This document shows, piece after piece, positions 43,449-50,443 of a DNA stretch of 64,000 bases; position 1 is the first letter of the stretch, and each line of letters opens with the position of its first letter. The position numbers were made by a program, and so were the translations under genes. Origin of the DNA: Tissierellia bacterium (GTDB lineage Bacteria; Bacillota; Clostridia; Tissierellales; Peptoniphilaceae); contig JAAYQA010000008.1 of the NCBI GenBank assembly GCA_012519495.1, positions 45,278 through 109,277 on the forward strand. Direction: 5' to 3'. The notes below the pieces were generated by a model. The model saw only the letters and a program-made list of their open reading frames with translations, made no database searches and had not been told where the DNA came from.

Positions 43449-43705
43449 AGTGGTGAGGGTCGAAAAACCGTTTACTCCAGAGAGTAGCTCCGCCAATGGC
43501 GACTTGCCTTGCACCCGGTCGAAAATACAGGCGCAAACTCGCCCGCCACGCAGGAAAACACTGCGTGCCGGACTCAGACATGCGCCTGTAGCGATTTTCG
43601 CCCTTGGTGCGCAAGTCGACCCATTGGCTCCGAATACTCTCTTCCGCAAACGCTTTTTCTCCTTACACCGGGTCAGCACTCCGCTAAACCTCTGCCTTCG
43701 AACAA
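43449..43705 (+). ncRNA. Structured RNA element, diverged copy 3
   Basis: Same nested fold as copies A and B with mostly different helix sequences. GAAAAA (43462-43467) with TTTTTC (43654-43659); CGTTT (43469-43473) with AAACG (43648-43652); GAGAGTA (43480-43486) with TACTCTC (43635-43641); CCAATGG (43493-43499) with CCATTGG (43621-43627); CGACTTGC (43500-43507) with GCAAGTCG (43611-43618); GCACC with GGTGC (43606-43610); CGAAAAT (43520-43526) with ATTTTCG (43594-43600); AGGCGCA (43529-43535) with TGCGCCT (43581-43587); CACGCAG (43547-43553) with CTGCGTG (43561-43567). Conserved unpaired or strand motifs shared with A/B: GGGTCGAAAAA, AGCTCCG, TACAG, CTGTrGC, CTTTTTCTCCTT. Confidence 0.75.
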
Positions 43706-43720
43706 TATAACAACGGCAAT

Positions 43721-43770
43721 CGTAGTGGCCGCATTCCATATCGGCCACGCGCCAAACGTACACCAAACAA
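43721..43770. repeat. 50-base palindromic repeat, right copy
   Basis: CGTAGTGGCCG ... GCGCCAAACGT ... CCAAACAA, with a perfect internal hairpin TGGCCG-loop-CGGCCA. Together with the left copy it brackets the structured element in direct orientation. Confidence 0.8.
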
Positions 43771-43896
43771 CGCGACCCGCATCCTAATACCGCACACCTT
43801 CATACCCGTACCTCTTTTCTATCAATCCTTCCTCTCCCATGGGCGCCTTCAGGCGCCTATTTCATTACAAGTGCAAGAGGAAGCGATGCACGAAGT

Positions 43897-43977
43897 TATT
43901 TCATTCGGCGCAGCCGTATTTCACCGGCCGTAGGCCGATTTCACTGCGCCGTAGGCGCCGTAGGCGCCTACGGCGCA
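43897..43977. repeat. GAAAT-spaced hairpin array, reverse orientation
   Basis: TATTTCA, hairpin CGGCGCAGCCG, TATTTCA, hairpin CCGGCCGTAGGCCG, ATTTCA, then overlapping GCGCCGTAGGCGC palindromes. Read on the minus strand it has the same GAAATA-hairpin alternation as 43331 and 22709. Confidence 0.7.
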
Positions 43978-43978
43978 A

Positions 43979-44008
43979 ACAAAAAAAGAGCCGGTTTGGC
44001 TCTTTTTG
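43979..44008. terminator. Bidirectional terminator at the end of rpmB
   Basis: AAAAAGAGCC (43983-43992), loop GGTTT, GGCTCTTTTT (43998-44007). A-run and T-run on the two sides make it work in both directions; it stops rpmB from the minus strand. Confidence 0.88.
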
Positions 44009-44009
44009 C

Positions 44010-44210
44010 TTACGCGTTGTGAATCGGTCTTTCGATTTTTCCGGAACGCAGGCAGCGACTGCACACGTTCACACGTTTTACGGTTCCGTCGACGACTGCG
44101 CGTACTCTGCGAATGTTCGGCGCCCAGGAACGATTGATTTTCTTGTTGGAGAAAGTGACTTTATGTCCGAAGGATTTGGATTTTCCGCAAGCCACACATG
44201 TTTTTGCCAT
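44010..44210 (-). CDS. rpmB: 50S ribosomal protein L28
   Basis: A 66-residue L28 of the zinc-binding type: CVACGKSKSFGHKVTFSN and CSRCLRSGKIER give two CxxC pairs. Start at 44210 follows an AGGGGGTG site. In Bacillus the gene sits on the opposite strand between thiN and asp23, the same arrangement as here. Confidence 0.95.
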   Translation of the reverse strand: MAKTCVACGKSKSFGHKVTFSNKKINRSWAPNIRRVRAVVDGTVKRVNVCSRCLRSGKIERPIHNA

Positions 44211-44272
44211 TATGACACCCCCTGCTTTCATGCGTAATGATTACATTCCCCGTTCAGGGGATAACCTGAACT

Positions 44273-44302
44273 ATTATAGCACACGGGGGTATTTTTTTGC
44301 AA
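44273..44302 (-). promoter_or_regulatory. rpmB promoter
   Basis: Minus strand TTGCAA (44302-44297), 18 bases, TATAAT (44278-44273). The -35 hexamer is self-complementary and is shared with the divergent asp23 promoter. Confidence 0.65.
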
Positions 44303-44325
44303 GAATAACAGCCGACTGGTATAAT
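44297..44325 (+). promoter_or_regulatory. asp23-yloV promoter
   Basis: TTGCAA (44297-44302), 17 bases, TATAAT (44320-44325), also with an upstream TGG making an extended -10. Confidence 0.75.
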
Positions 44326-44393
44326 AGACCCCATGAACTGTGTAATTTTCGAATAAGAACGCACGATAAAATTAAAATACAGGAGGGATTGCT

Positions 44394-44744
44394 ATGCCCG
44401 GACGCATCATTAATCGGTACGGCACCATCACGATTGCGGATTCCGTTATTGCGAATATCGCCAGCGAAACCGCCATGCAGAGTTACGGCATTGTGGGGCT
44501 GGCTTCACATGATTTGCGTGAAGATCTGATCGAATTGCTGAAGCAGGAGAATTTAGGCAAGGGTGTAAAGATACTCACGGAAGGCAATCAGATTACTATC
44601 ATTTTGAATATTGTTATTGAATACGATGTCCGGATCGGGATTGTGTCGCAGAATATTATCGAATCGGTCAAGTTCCGGGTGGAACAGGCAACAGGCCTTC
44701 ATGTACGGGAAGTGATTGTTCTCGTACAGGATATACGGATTTAA
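44394..44744 (+). CDS. Asp23/Gls24 family protein (YloU)
   Basis: A 116-residue Asp23 protein (GTITIADSVIANIASETAMQSYGIVGL, then NIVIEYDVRIGIVSQNIIESVKFRVE and a C-terminal VNVxVQDI-like strand). Members associate with the envelope or with fatty-acid kinase genes. Immediately upstream of yloV, its constant partner. Confidence 0.92.
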   Translation: MPGRIINRYGTITIADSVIANIASETAMQSYGIVGLASHDLREDLIELLKQENLGKGVKILTEGNQITIILNIVIEYDVRIGIVSQNIIESVKFRVEQATGLHVREVIVLVQDIRI

Positions 44745-44756
44745 CGGAGCGGAAAC

Positions 44757-46388
44757 ATGGATGATTGGGGGGCCCAGGATCTCGCGCGGGGCTTTATACG
44801 CGCGTACAACAGCCTGGAACAAAACAAGGAATATGTGAATTCGCTCAATGTGTTTCCGGTTCCGGACGGAGACACCGGTACCAATATGGCGCTGACGCTA
44901 CGTTCAGCCATCCGTCAGATGGAGCAAACGGAGTGCAAAAGCGTGTACGATGTGGCCAAGGCGATATCAAACGGTGCACTGATGGGAGCCCGCGGCAATT
45001 CGGGCGTCATTTTGTCGCAGATTTTCCGCGGTTTTGCGCGCGGATTAAACGGAAAGGATACCCTGGATACAGAAAGTCTGGTGTCGGGCTTTGTGAATGC
45101 ATCGGAAACGGCCTACAAAGCCGTAATGCGACCCACGGAAGGCACGATGCTGACGGTGATGCGGGAGATGGCGGAGTATGCGGAAAAAGACGGTGCGAAT
45201 TTTCAGGATGTGCACGAATTTGCCAAAGCCGTGCTGCAGGCAGGCGAAGTAAGCCTGATGCAGACCCCGGAACTTTTGCCCATATTAAAGGAAGCCGGTG
45301 TGGTCGATGCCGGCGGCAAGGGTCTTTTGGTTATGCTGCAGGGTGCGTTGTCCGAAGAAGACGGCGATATTCCTGTCGATTTCCAGAAAGCGGCGGAAGA
45401 CTTTGACGCTGAAGTGCGCGCGCAGCAAAAAGTCTCCGGTGAAATCACCTATGGCTATTGCACAGAGCTGATGATCCTCGGAAAGGATATCGATATCGAA
45501 AGCCTGCGCACCGAGCTGGGCAAAGAAGGCGATTCCCATTTGGTAGTGGGGGATGAGACCCGTGTGAAAATTCATCTGCACACCAACCATCCGGGTGCGG
45601 TGCTGGAAAGAGCCGCACAGCTTGGTTCGCTGACGGATATTAAGATTGACAATATGCGCGAGCAGTATGCCGCGCTGACAAAAACCCATGCAAACGATCT
45701 GCAAACCGAGGAAACGGAGAATCAGGAACCGTTACCCTACGGTTTCATATCGGTATCCACCGGAGAAGGCATACAGAGCATTTTCCGGGATCTGGGGGTA
45801 AACCGTATCATCAACGGCGGGCAGACCATGAATCCCTCTACGGAAGATATACTGCAGGCCATACAGGCGATTCCGGCCGACACGATATATATTCTGCCCA
45901 ATAACAGCAATATTTTCATGGCATCCAATCAGGCAGCCAAGCTCAGCAAGAAAGATGTGCTGGTTATACCCACGCGCACCATACCCGAGGGTTTTGCCGC
46001 CATGATGCATTTTGATGCGGAGAAGTCTCCGCAGGATAACGAAAAGCAAATGACCGAGGCCTTAAAGGATGTGCGCACCGCGGAAATCACTTATGCCGTG
46101 CGGGACACTTCCATACTGGGCAAAAAGATACACAAGGGCAGTTTCATCGGGATCGAAGGCGACGAGATTCACGCCTCCGGCAAGCATATAAAAAATGTCG
46201 TGATGCAGCTTCTGGAAAAGACGATTACCAAAGAGTCGTCCCTGATCACGATGTTATCCGGCGAAGATACAACAGAAAAAGACGCCGAGAAAATGCTGGA
46301 AGCCGTCCGCAAAAAATACCCGGACATTGATGTAGAGCTCGCCCACGGCGGCCAGCCGCTCTACTTTTATATCTTTTCGATCGAATAA
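44757..46388 (+). CDS. yloV: DAK2/DegV-type fatty acid kinase-like protein YloV
   Basis: A 543-residue protein: an N-terminal DhaL-type kinase domain (about 1-200, LNVFPVPDGDTGTNMALTL, GARGNSGVILSQIFRGFA), a central domain and a C-terminal EDD-like domain (ILPNNSNIFMASNQAAKL, VIPTRTIPEGFAAMM). FakA homologues phosphorylate fatty acids bound to FakB proteins. Normally recG or sdaAB-recG follows directly; here a structured element intervenes. Confidence 0.92.
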   Translation: MDDWGAQDLARGFIRAYNSLEQNKEYVNSLNVFPVPDGDTGTNMALTLRSAIRQMEQTECKSVYDVAKAISNGALMGARGNSGVILSQIFRGFARGLNGKDTLDTESLVSGFVNASETAYKAVMRPTEGTMLTVMREMAEYAEKDGANFQDVHEFAKAVLQAGEVSLMQTPELLPILKEAGVVDAGGKGLLVMLQGALSEEDGDIPVDFQKAAEDFDAEVRAQQKVSGEITYGYCTELMILGKDIDIESLRTELGKEGDSHLVVGDETRVKIHLHTNHPGAVLERAAQLGSLTDIKIDNMREQYAALTKTHANDLQTEETENQEPLPYGFISVSTGEGIQSIFRDLGVNRIINGGQTMNPSTEDILQAIQAIPADTIYILPNNSNIFMASNQAAKLSKKDVLVIPTRTIPEGFAAMMHFDAEKSPQDNEKQMTEALKDVRTAEITYAVRDTSILGKKIHKGSFIGIEGDEIHASGKHIKNVVMQLLEKTITKESSLITMLSGEDTTEKDAEKMLEAVRKKYPDIDVELAHGGQPLYFYIFSIE

Positions 46389-46394
46389 AAGAAA

Positions 46395-46416
46395 GGCCGG
46401 TACAAGAGTGCCGGTC
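46395..46416 (+). terminator. Hairpin after yloV, left member of a duplicated pair
   Basis: CCGGTAC (46397-46403), loop AAGA, GTGCCGG (46408-46414), one G-T pair, no strong T tract. Seventeen of 20 bases recur in the hairpin at 46794-46813. Confidence 0.6.
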
Positions 46417-46419
46417 AGC

Positions 46420-46783
46420 ATGAAGACAAACCAACGGAGCGTAGGGGTCGAAAAAGGGATCTCCTCCGCCGACAGCTCCGTGCGCGGGAGCCTGTTGGGG
46501 CACGGCGGAAATTACAGCCGCGACAGTGGCAAAAGTGTGCCACAAGAACGCGGCTGTGGCGCAATTTCCGCCTTAGCCCACAGGCTCTGTCGCTCACTCC
46601 GAGCAAGGGCTTCCCATCAATCGGAGAAGCATCCGTTTGGGGAAGGCTTTGCATGAGACCTGCCATCGTTTTGAGAAGCATCAAAACGAGCTAGGGCTGC
46701 AATGCCGGCTGCGGAGAAACCCTTTTTCTCCTTTGCCCATTTCCCGATCCAATCTGCGGGAGGCTCTACAAGAACGACTTTTT
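46420..46783 (+). ncRNA. Structured RNA element, copy B (with extra variable domain)
   Basis: Nearly identical to copy A from its GAAGACAAACCAACGGAG start to its CTCTACAAGAACGAC end, and every helix listed for copy A is intact. Differences fall mainly in loops. It carries an extra segment of about 99 bases (46602-46700) that itself folds: CTCCGA (46597-46602) with TCGGAG (46621-46626), and TCGTTTTGA (46666-46674) with TCAAAACGA (46681-46689). Near the 3' end CCCG-loop-CGGG replaces CCG-loop-CGG of copy A. Strand is inferred from the terminator behind it. Confidence 0.75.
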
Positions 46784-46792
46784 CTATAGTCT

Positions 46793-46819
46793 CGCCGGCA
46801 CAGGGGTGCCGGTTTTTTA
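46793..46819 (+). terminator. Terminator hairpin before recG, right member of the duplicated pair
   Basis: CCGGCAC (46795-46801), loop AGGG, GTGCCGG (46806-46812), then TTTTTT. It ends 13 bases before the recG ATG. Confidence 0.82.
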
Positions 46820-46831
46820 TGGGAGGGAATC

Positions 46832-48856
46832 ATGATACGCGGACTTGGACCGAAAAAACGGGAAATGCTGAAAAATATCGGGATTGAACAGGATAAGGAC
46901 CTGTTGTTTCTGTATCCGCGCCAATATGATGACCGCAGCAAAAAAATACGGATCCGGGATGCGGTGGACGGAGAAAATGCGTTTATGACGCTTACGATTA
47001 CCTCCCAGCCGCACACGCGCTATCTGCGCCGCGGCATGCGAATGACCCGGGCCCATGCCACCGACGGAACGGATTTTATCACGCTGGTGTTTTTTAATCA
47101 GCCCTATATTGCGAATCGCCTGAAGATGCATACCCCCTATGATGTGTACGGGAAGATAAAAAGAAGCGGGCGCGGCGTGGAGCTGACCAATCCGGTGGTC
47201 GAAAACCGCGGCACGGAAAAGATGGGGCGTATTGTACCGGTGTATCCTTTGACGAAGGGGATTTCACAGAATGATATGCTGTCTTTTACCGGTCAGGCCG
47301 TGGCTCTGTACGCAAAGGACCTGCCGGAGATCCTGCCGCAGGATTTGCGGGATGCACGCGGGCTGATCGGTTTGGCCGAAGCCGTAGAAACCATGCATCG
47401 GCCTGCTTCCATGGATGCCTTGCGAACCGCGTATCAGACGCTGGTATATCTGGAATTCTTTGTTTTTTGTGCCGGAATGCAAATGCGAAAAGCAAGAAAC
47501 AAAACACAGCATGCGCCGGTTATTCCTGCCGGAGAAGCAGAAGAGCTTATATCTTCTTTGCCGTTTCGCCTGACCGGTGCGCAAAGGCGCGCCCTGGCGG
47601 AGATTACAGAGGATATGGCGAGCGGCAGTCCCATGAACCGATTGTTGCAGGGCGATGTGGGATCGGGAAAAACCATCGTCGCCTTTTTGGCGATCTATCA
47701 GGCGTTTCTTGCGGGTTTTCAGTCGGTGTACATGGCACCCACAGAAATTCTCGCCCGGCAGCATCATGCCTCGCTCATGAATCTGATGCGGTTTCGCGGT
47801 TTGCGACAGGAGCTGCTTTTGGGAAGCACGCCGCAAAAAGAGCGCGAGAATATGCTGCGCCGTTTGCAAAACGGGGCAACGGATGTGTTGATCAGTACGC
47901 ATGCAGCGTTGGGGGAAGGGGTGCAGTTTCAAAACCTCGGGCTTGCCGTCACCGACGAGCAGCATCGCTTCGGTGTAAAGCAAAGAGCGGCCTTGTCCCA
48001 AAAAGGGGAAAACCCGCATGTGCTGGTTATGTCTGCTACACCGATCCCGCGTACTTTGGCGCTTTTATGGTATGGGGATCTGGAAATATCCACGATCGAC
48101 GAATTACCGGCGGGGCGCATCCCGATTGAAACGATTGTGATCACGAGAGAACAGGAAGCGCGCATGGCGGAATTTGTCAATACGAATATCGACCGCGGCA
48201 GACAGGCATTTATCATTTGTCCTTTGATCGAAGAAAATGAAGAACTTGCCCTGGAGGCGGTTGAAACCCTGTATGCGCGTATCTCACAGACCTTCTTTCG
48301 CCACCGGCGGATGGACTTTTTGCACGGGCGTTTACCTGCAGCGGAAAAAGAGGCCATTATGCGCGCCTTTTCGGAAGGAAAGCTCGATATACTCGTGTCG
48401 ACGACGGTGATTGAGGTCGGCATCGACATACCCAATGCCAATGTGATGGCCATTTACAATGCGGAACGTTTCGGCCTCGCGCAATTGCATCAGCTGCGCG
48501 GCCGGGTAGGACGCGGCGAACATGCGTCGTACTGTATTTTGCTGAATGAAGGGGAAACCGAGGAAGCCTTTGAACGCATGCGCATTATGCAAAGCACGAA
48601 CGACGGCTTTGTCATTGCATCGGAAGATCTGAAAATGCGCGGCGCAGGTGAACTGCTGGGCGCCCGCCAGCACGGGATGCCCGTTTTCACGATCGGGGAT
48701 CTGCACAGGGACCGGTCGCTGTTTGAGCAGGCCAAGGCCGATGCCGCAGAACTGCTCGGCGAAGATCCTAAGCTGGACAAACACGAACACCGCTGGCTGC
48801 GCCAACGCATCACCGAAAAGTTTTCGGAAGTCGGCCAGGACATCATACTCAATTAG
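46832..48856 (+). CDS. recG: ATP-dependent DNA helicase RecG
   Basis: A 674-residue branch-migration helicase: N-terminal wedge/OB domain, Walker A GDVGSGKTIVAFL, DEQHRFGVKQR (the RecG-specific DEQH box), ATPIPRTLA, and helicase C-terminal QLRGRVGRGEHASYC. GGGAGG precedes the ATG. It rescues stalled forks. A strong terminator stands directly before the gene, so its own promoter must lie in or beyond the element, or readthrough is needed. Confidence 0.95.
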   Translation: MIRGLGPKKREMLKNIGIEQDKDLLFLYPRQYDDRSKKIRIRDAVDGENAFMTLTITSQPHTRYLRRGMRMTRAHATDGTDFITLVFFNQPYIANRLKMHTPYDVYGKIKRSGRGVELTNPVVENRGTEKMGRIVPVYPLTKGISQNDMLSFTGQAVALYAKDLPEILPQDLRDARGLIGLAEAVETMHRPASMDALRTAYQTLVYLEFFVFCAGMQMRKARNKTQHAPVIPAGEAEELISSLPFRLTGAQRRALAEITEDMASGSPMNRLLQGDVGSGKTIVAFLAIYQAFLAGFQSVYMAPTEILARQHHASLMNLMRFRGLRQELLLGSTPQKERENMLRRLQNGATDVLISTHAALGEGVQFQNLGLAVTDEQHRFGVKQRAALSQKGENPHVLVMSATPIPRTLALLWYGDLEISTIDELPAGRIPIETIVITREQEARMAEFVNTNIDRGRQAFIICPLIEENEELALEAVETLYARISQTFFRHRRMDFLHGRLPAAEKEAIMRAFSEGKLDILVSTTVIEVGIDIPNANVMAIYNAERFGLAQLHQLRGRVGRGEHASYCILLNEGETEEAFERMRIMQSTNDGFVIASEDLKMRGAGELLGARQHGMPVFTIGDLHRDRSLFEQAKADAAELLGEDPKLDKHEHRWLRQRITEKFSEVGQDIILN

Positions 48857-48865
48857 GAGCTTGCT

Positions 48866-49414
48866 ATGCGAATCATTGCAGGGGCATACAAAGGCCTGAA
48901 ACTATATACCGACAAAAAAAGCCCGGTGCGGCCTACAGACGACTTCACGCGGGAGATGCTGTTTAATATTCTGCAGCCCATAAAACCCGGGGCGCTGGTT
49001 CTGGATCTCTACGGGGGAACCGGTGCGGTTGCGCTGGAGTTCTTGAGCCGGGGTGCGGGCTTTGTGTATATTAATGAACTTTCTGATGACAGTATCCGCG
49101 TGATTTTTCGCAATCTGGAGCACGCCAAAGTGCTGGACCGCGCGCAGGTAACCAAGTCGGACGCGGTTCGCAAGCTGAAAAAAGTACAAAAGGAAGGTTT
49201 GCGTTTCGATTATATTTATATCGATCCGCCTTATAAAAAGGGAATGGTCAAAAGAACATTAACGGCTGTCCGTTTTTGTGATATACTGAATGCAACCGGG
49301 CTCATTATTACCGAGCAGGAGAAAGAAGCGAAACCCGTGGATCTGCCGGATCTTGTCTGTTACGATCAGCGTTTCCGGGGTTCCAAGTCGCTACATTTTT
49401 ATAAGGGAGCCTGA
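48866..49414 (+). CDS. rsmD: 16S rRNA (guanine(966)-N(2))-methyltransferase
   Basis: A 182-residue Rossmann methyltransferase with MRIIAGAYKGLKL, VRPTDDFTREMLFNIL, DLYGGTGAVALEFLSRGA and the catalytic IDPPYKKG. Standard partner of coaD. Confidence 0.95.
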   Translation: MRIIAGAYKGLKLYTDKKSPVRPTDDFTREMLFNILQPIKPGALVLDLYGGTGAVALEFLSRGAGFVYINELSDDSIRVIFRNLEHAKVLDRAQVTKSDAVRKLKKVQKEGLRFDYIYIDPPYKKGMVKRTLTAVRFCDILNATGLIITEQEKEAKPVDLPDLVCYDQRFRGSKSLHFYKGA

Positions 49415-49415
49415 T

Positions 49416-49892
49416 ATGCTGGCAGTCTATCCGGGTAGTTTCGACCCGATAACCTACGGACATATGGATATTATCAAGCGCGCAGCGCGCGTGTATCCGG
49501 AAGTCATCGTTGCGGTACTGAACAATAGTCAAAAAACGTATCTGTTTTCTTTGGAGGAGCGCGTCGAGCTCATACGCCAAATCGTAAACACGGACACCAA
49601 TATTCGTGTGGAGAGCTTTTCCGGTTTGCTCGTCGACTTTGCAAAACAGCACGAGGCTGATATTATTGTACGCGGGCTGCGCATGGTTTCGGATTTTGAG
49701 TACGAAATGCAGATTTCTCTGTTAAATCGGCAGTTGTTGCCGGAATTGGAAACCGTCTTTTTTGTTGCAACCGGAAAATACGGCTATTTAAGTTCCAGTC
49801 TGGTACGAGAAGTCGCCATGCACGGCGGCGATTTGCATTCCTTTGTGCCGGAACCGGTGGAGCTGGCATTAAAAGATAAATTCAGGAGGTAA
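49416..49892 (+). CDS. coaD: Phosphopantetheine adenylyltransferase
   Basis: A 158-residue nucleotidyltransferase for coenzyme A synthesis. The ATP motif is YPGSFDPITYGHMDII and the second motif is YLSSSLVREVA; RGLRMVSDFEYEMQ is the substrate region. ATG 49416 overlaps nothing and follows AAGGGAG in the end of rsmD. Confidence 0.96.
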   Translation: MLAVYPGSFDPITYGHMDIIKRAARVYPEVIVAVLNNSQKTYLFSLEERVELIRQIVNTDTNIRVESFSGLLVDFAKQHEADIIVRGLRMVSDFEYEMQISLLNRQLLPELETVFFVATGKYGYLSSSLVREVAMHGGDLHSFVPEPVELALKDKFRR

Positions 49893-49894
49893 AC

Positions 49895-50374
49895 ATGGAT
49901 ATTCTACAATTAATTGAAGAGCTCGAGGACCTGATTGATAACGCCGGCTCCGTTCCATTGACCAAAAAAGTCATGGTGGATGCAGACGAGGTAACAGAAA
50001 TCCTCAATGAAATGCGGGCTACCCTGCCCGATGCCATCCGCGAAGCGACCGTCATCACGGAAGATCGCCAGAGCATACTGGATGAAGCCAAACGAAGTGC
50101 GGAACAGACCCGTCAGAGTGCGCTCACCGACGCCGACCGTATCCGCAACGAAGCACAGCAGCAGATGCAGCGCCTGATCAACGAACACGACATTACCAAA
50201 AATGCCGAAAGTGTCAGCCGCGACATCATTGCCAAAGCAGAACAAAACGCACGCAGCGTCACCCTGCAGGCAACTACCTACATCGACGATATGTTCGGAA
50301 ACACGCAGGAACAATTGCGCGAGATGCTCACCCGTATCGAAGACAGCCGCAACGAACTGCGAAAAAGCAAGTAA
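49895..50374 (+). CDS. Coiled-coil protein of unknown function, ATP-synthase-subunit-H-like
   Basis: A 159-residue, almost wholly helical, Ala/Gln/Glu/Arg-rich protein with strong heptad character between about residues 50 and 155. Proteins of this kind follow coaD in many clostridia and are often labelled ATPase or V-type ATPase subunit H-like from coiled-coil similarity only. I recognise no enzymatic motif. Last gene of recG-rsmD-coaD, closed by a terminator. Confidence 0.75.
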   Translation: MDILQLIEELEDLIDNAGSVPLTKKVMVDADEVTEILNEMRATLPDAIREATVITEDRQSILDEAKRSAEQTRQSALTDADRIRNEAQQQMQRLINEHDITKNAESVSRDIIAKAEQNARSVTLQATTYIDDMFGNTQEQLREMLTRIEDSRNELRKSK

Positions 50375-50394
50375 ACAAACGCATAGACACAAAA

Positions 50395-50424
50395 CAAGCG
50401 GAAGAGTTTTTCTTCCGCTTTTTG
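50395..50424. terminator. Terminator between convergent genes
   Basis: AAGCGGAAGA (50396-50405) and TCTTCCGCTT (50411-50420) around a short T-rich loop, then TTTGC. It closes the coaD transcript and is palindromic enough to stop tmcAL as well. Confidence 0.85.
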
Positions 50425-50443
50425 CGTTTTGCAACAACCATCG

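Larger units (their letters stand above)
43335..44009. repeat. Repeat-rich intergenic region between thiN and rpmB
   Basis: About 675 bases without a credible gene. In order: a GAAAT-spaced hairpin array (43331-43376), a 50-base repeat (43399-43448), structured element copy 3 (43449-43705), the second copy of the 50-base repeat (43721-43770, 46 of 50 bases equal), a featureless C-rich stretch (43771-43840), the hairpin GGGCGCCTTCAGGCGCC around 43841, a second hairpin array in the opposite orientation (43897-43977) and the bidirectional terminator of rpmB. Confidence 0.8.
46389..46831. other. yloV-recG intergenic region occupied by structured element copy B
   Basis: About 440 bases. It holds a hairpin behind yloV (46395-46416), structured element B (46420-46783) and a second hairpin with T tract (46793-46819) just before recG. 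No gene is credible in it: an 82-codon frame exists in the element but is better explained by RNA structure. Confidence 0.75.

Noticed and set aside
43399..43770. Integron attC sites, because of palindromes with conserved ends.
   Set aside because: The core-site triplets of attC are not present and no integron integrase or cassette genes are in the window.
43450..43787. Short frames across element copy 3 and the 50-base repeats.
   Set aside because: No ribosome-binding site, no similarity between the frames of the three copies, and they run through palindromes.
46408..46656. 82-codon frame in element B as a small protein gene.
   Set aside because: No ribosome-binding site precedes it, and the RNA fold explains the conservation better.
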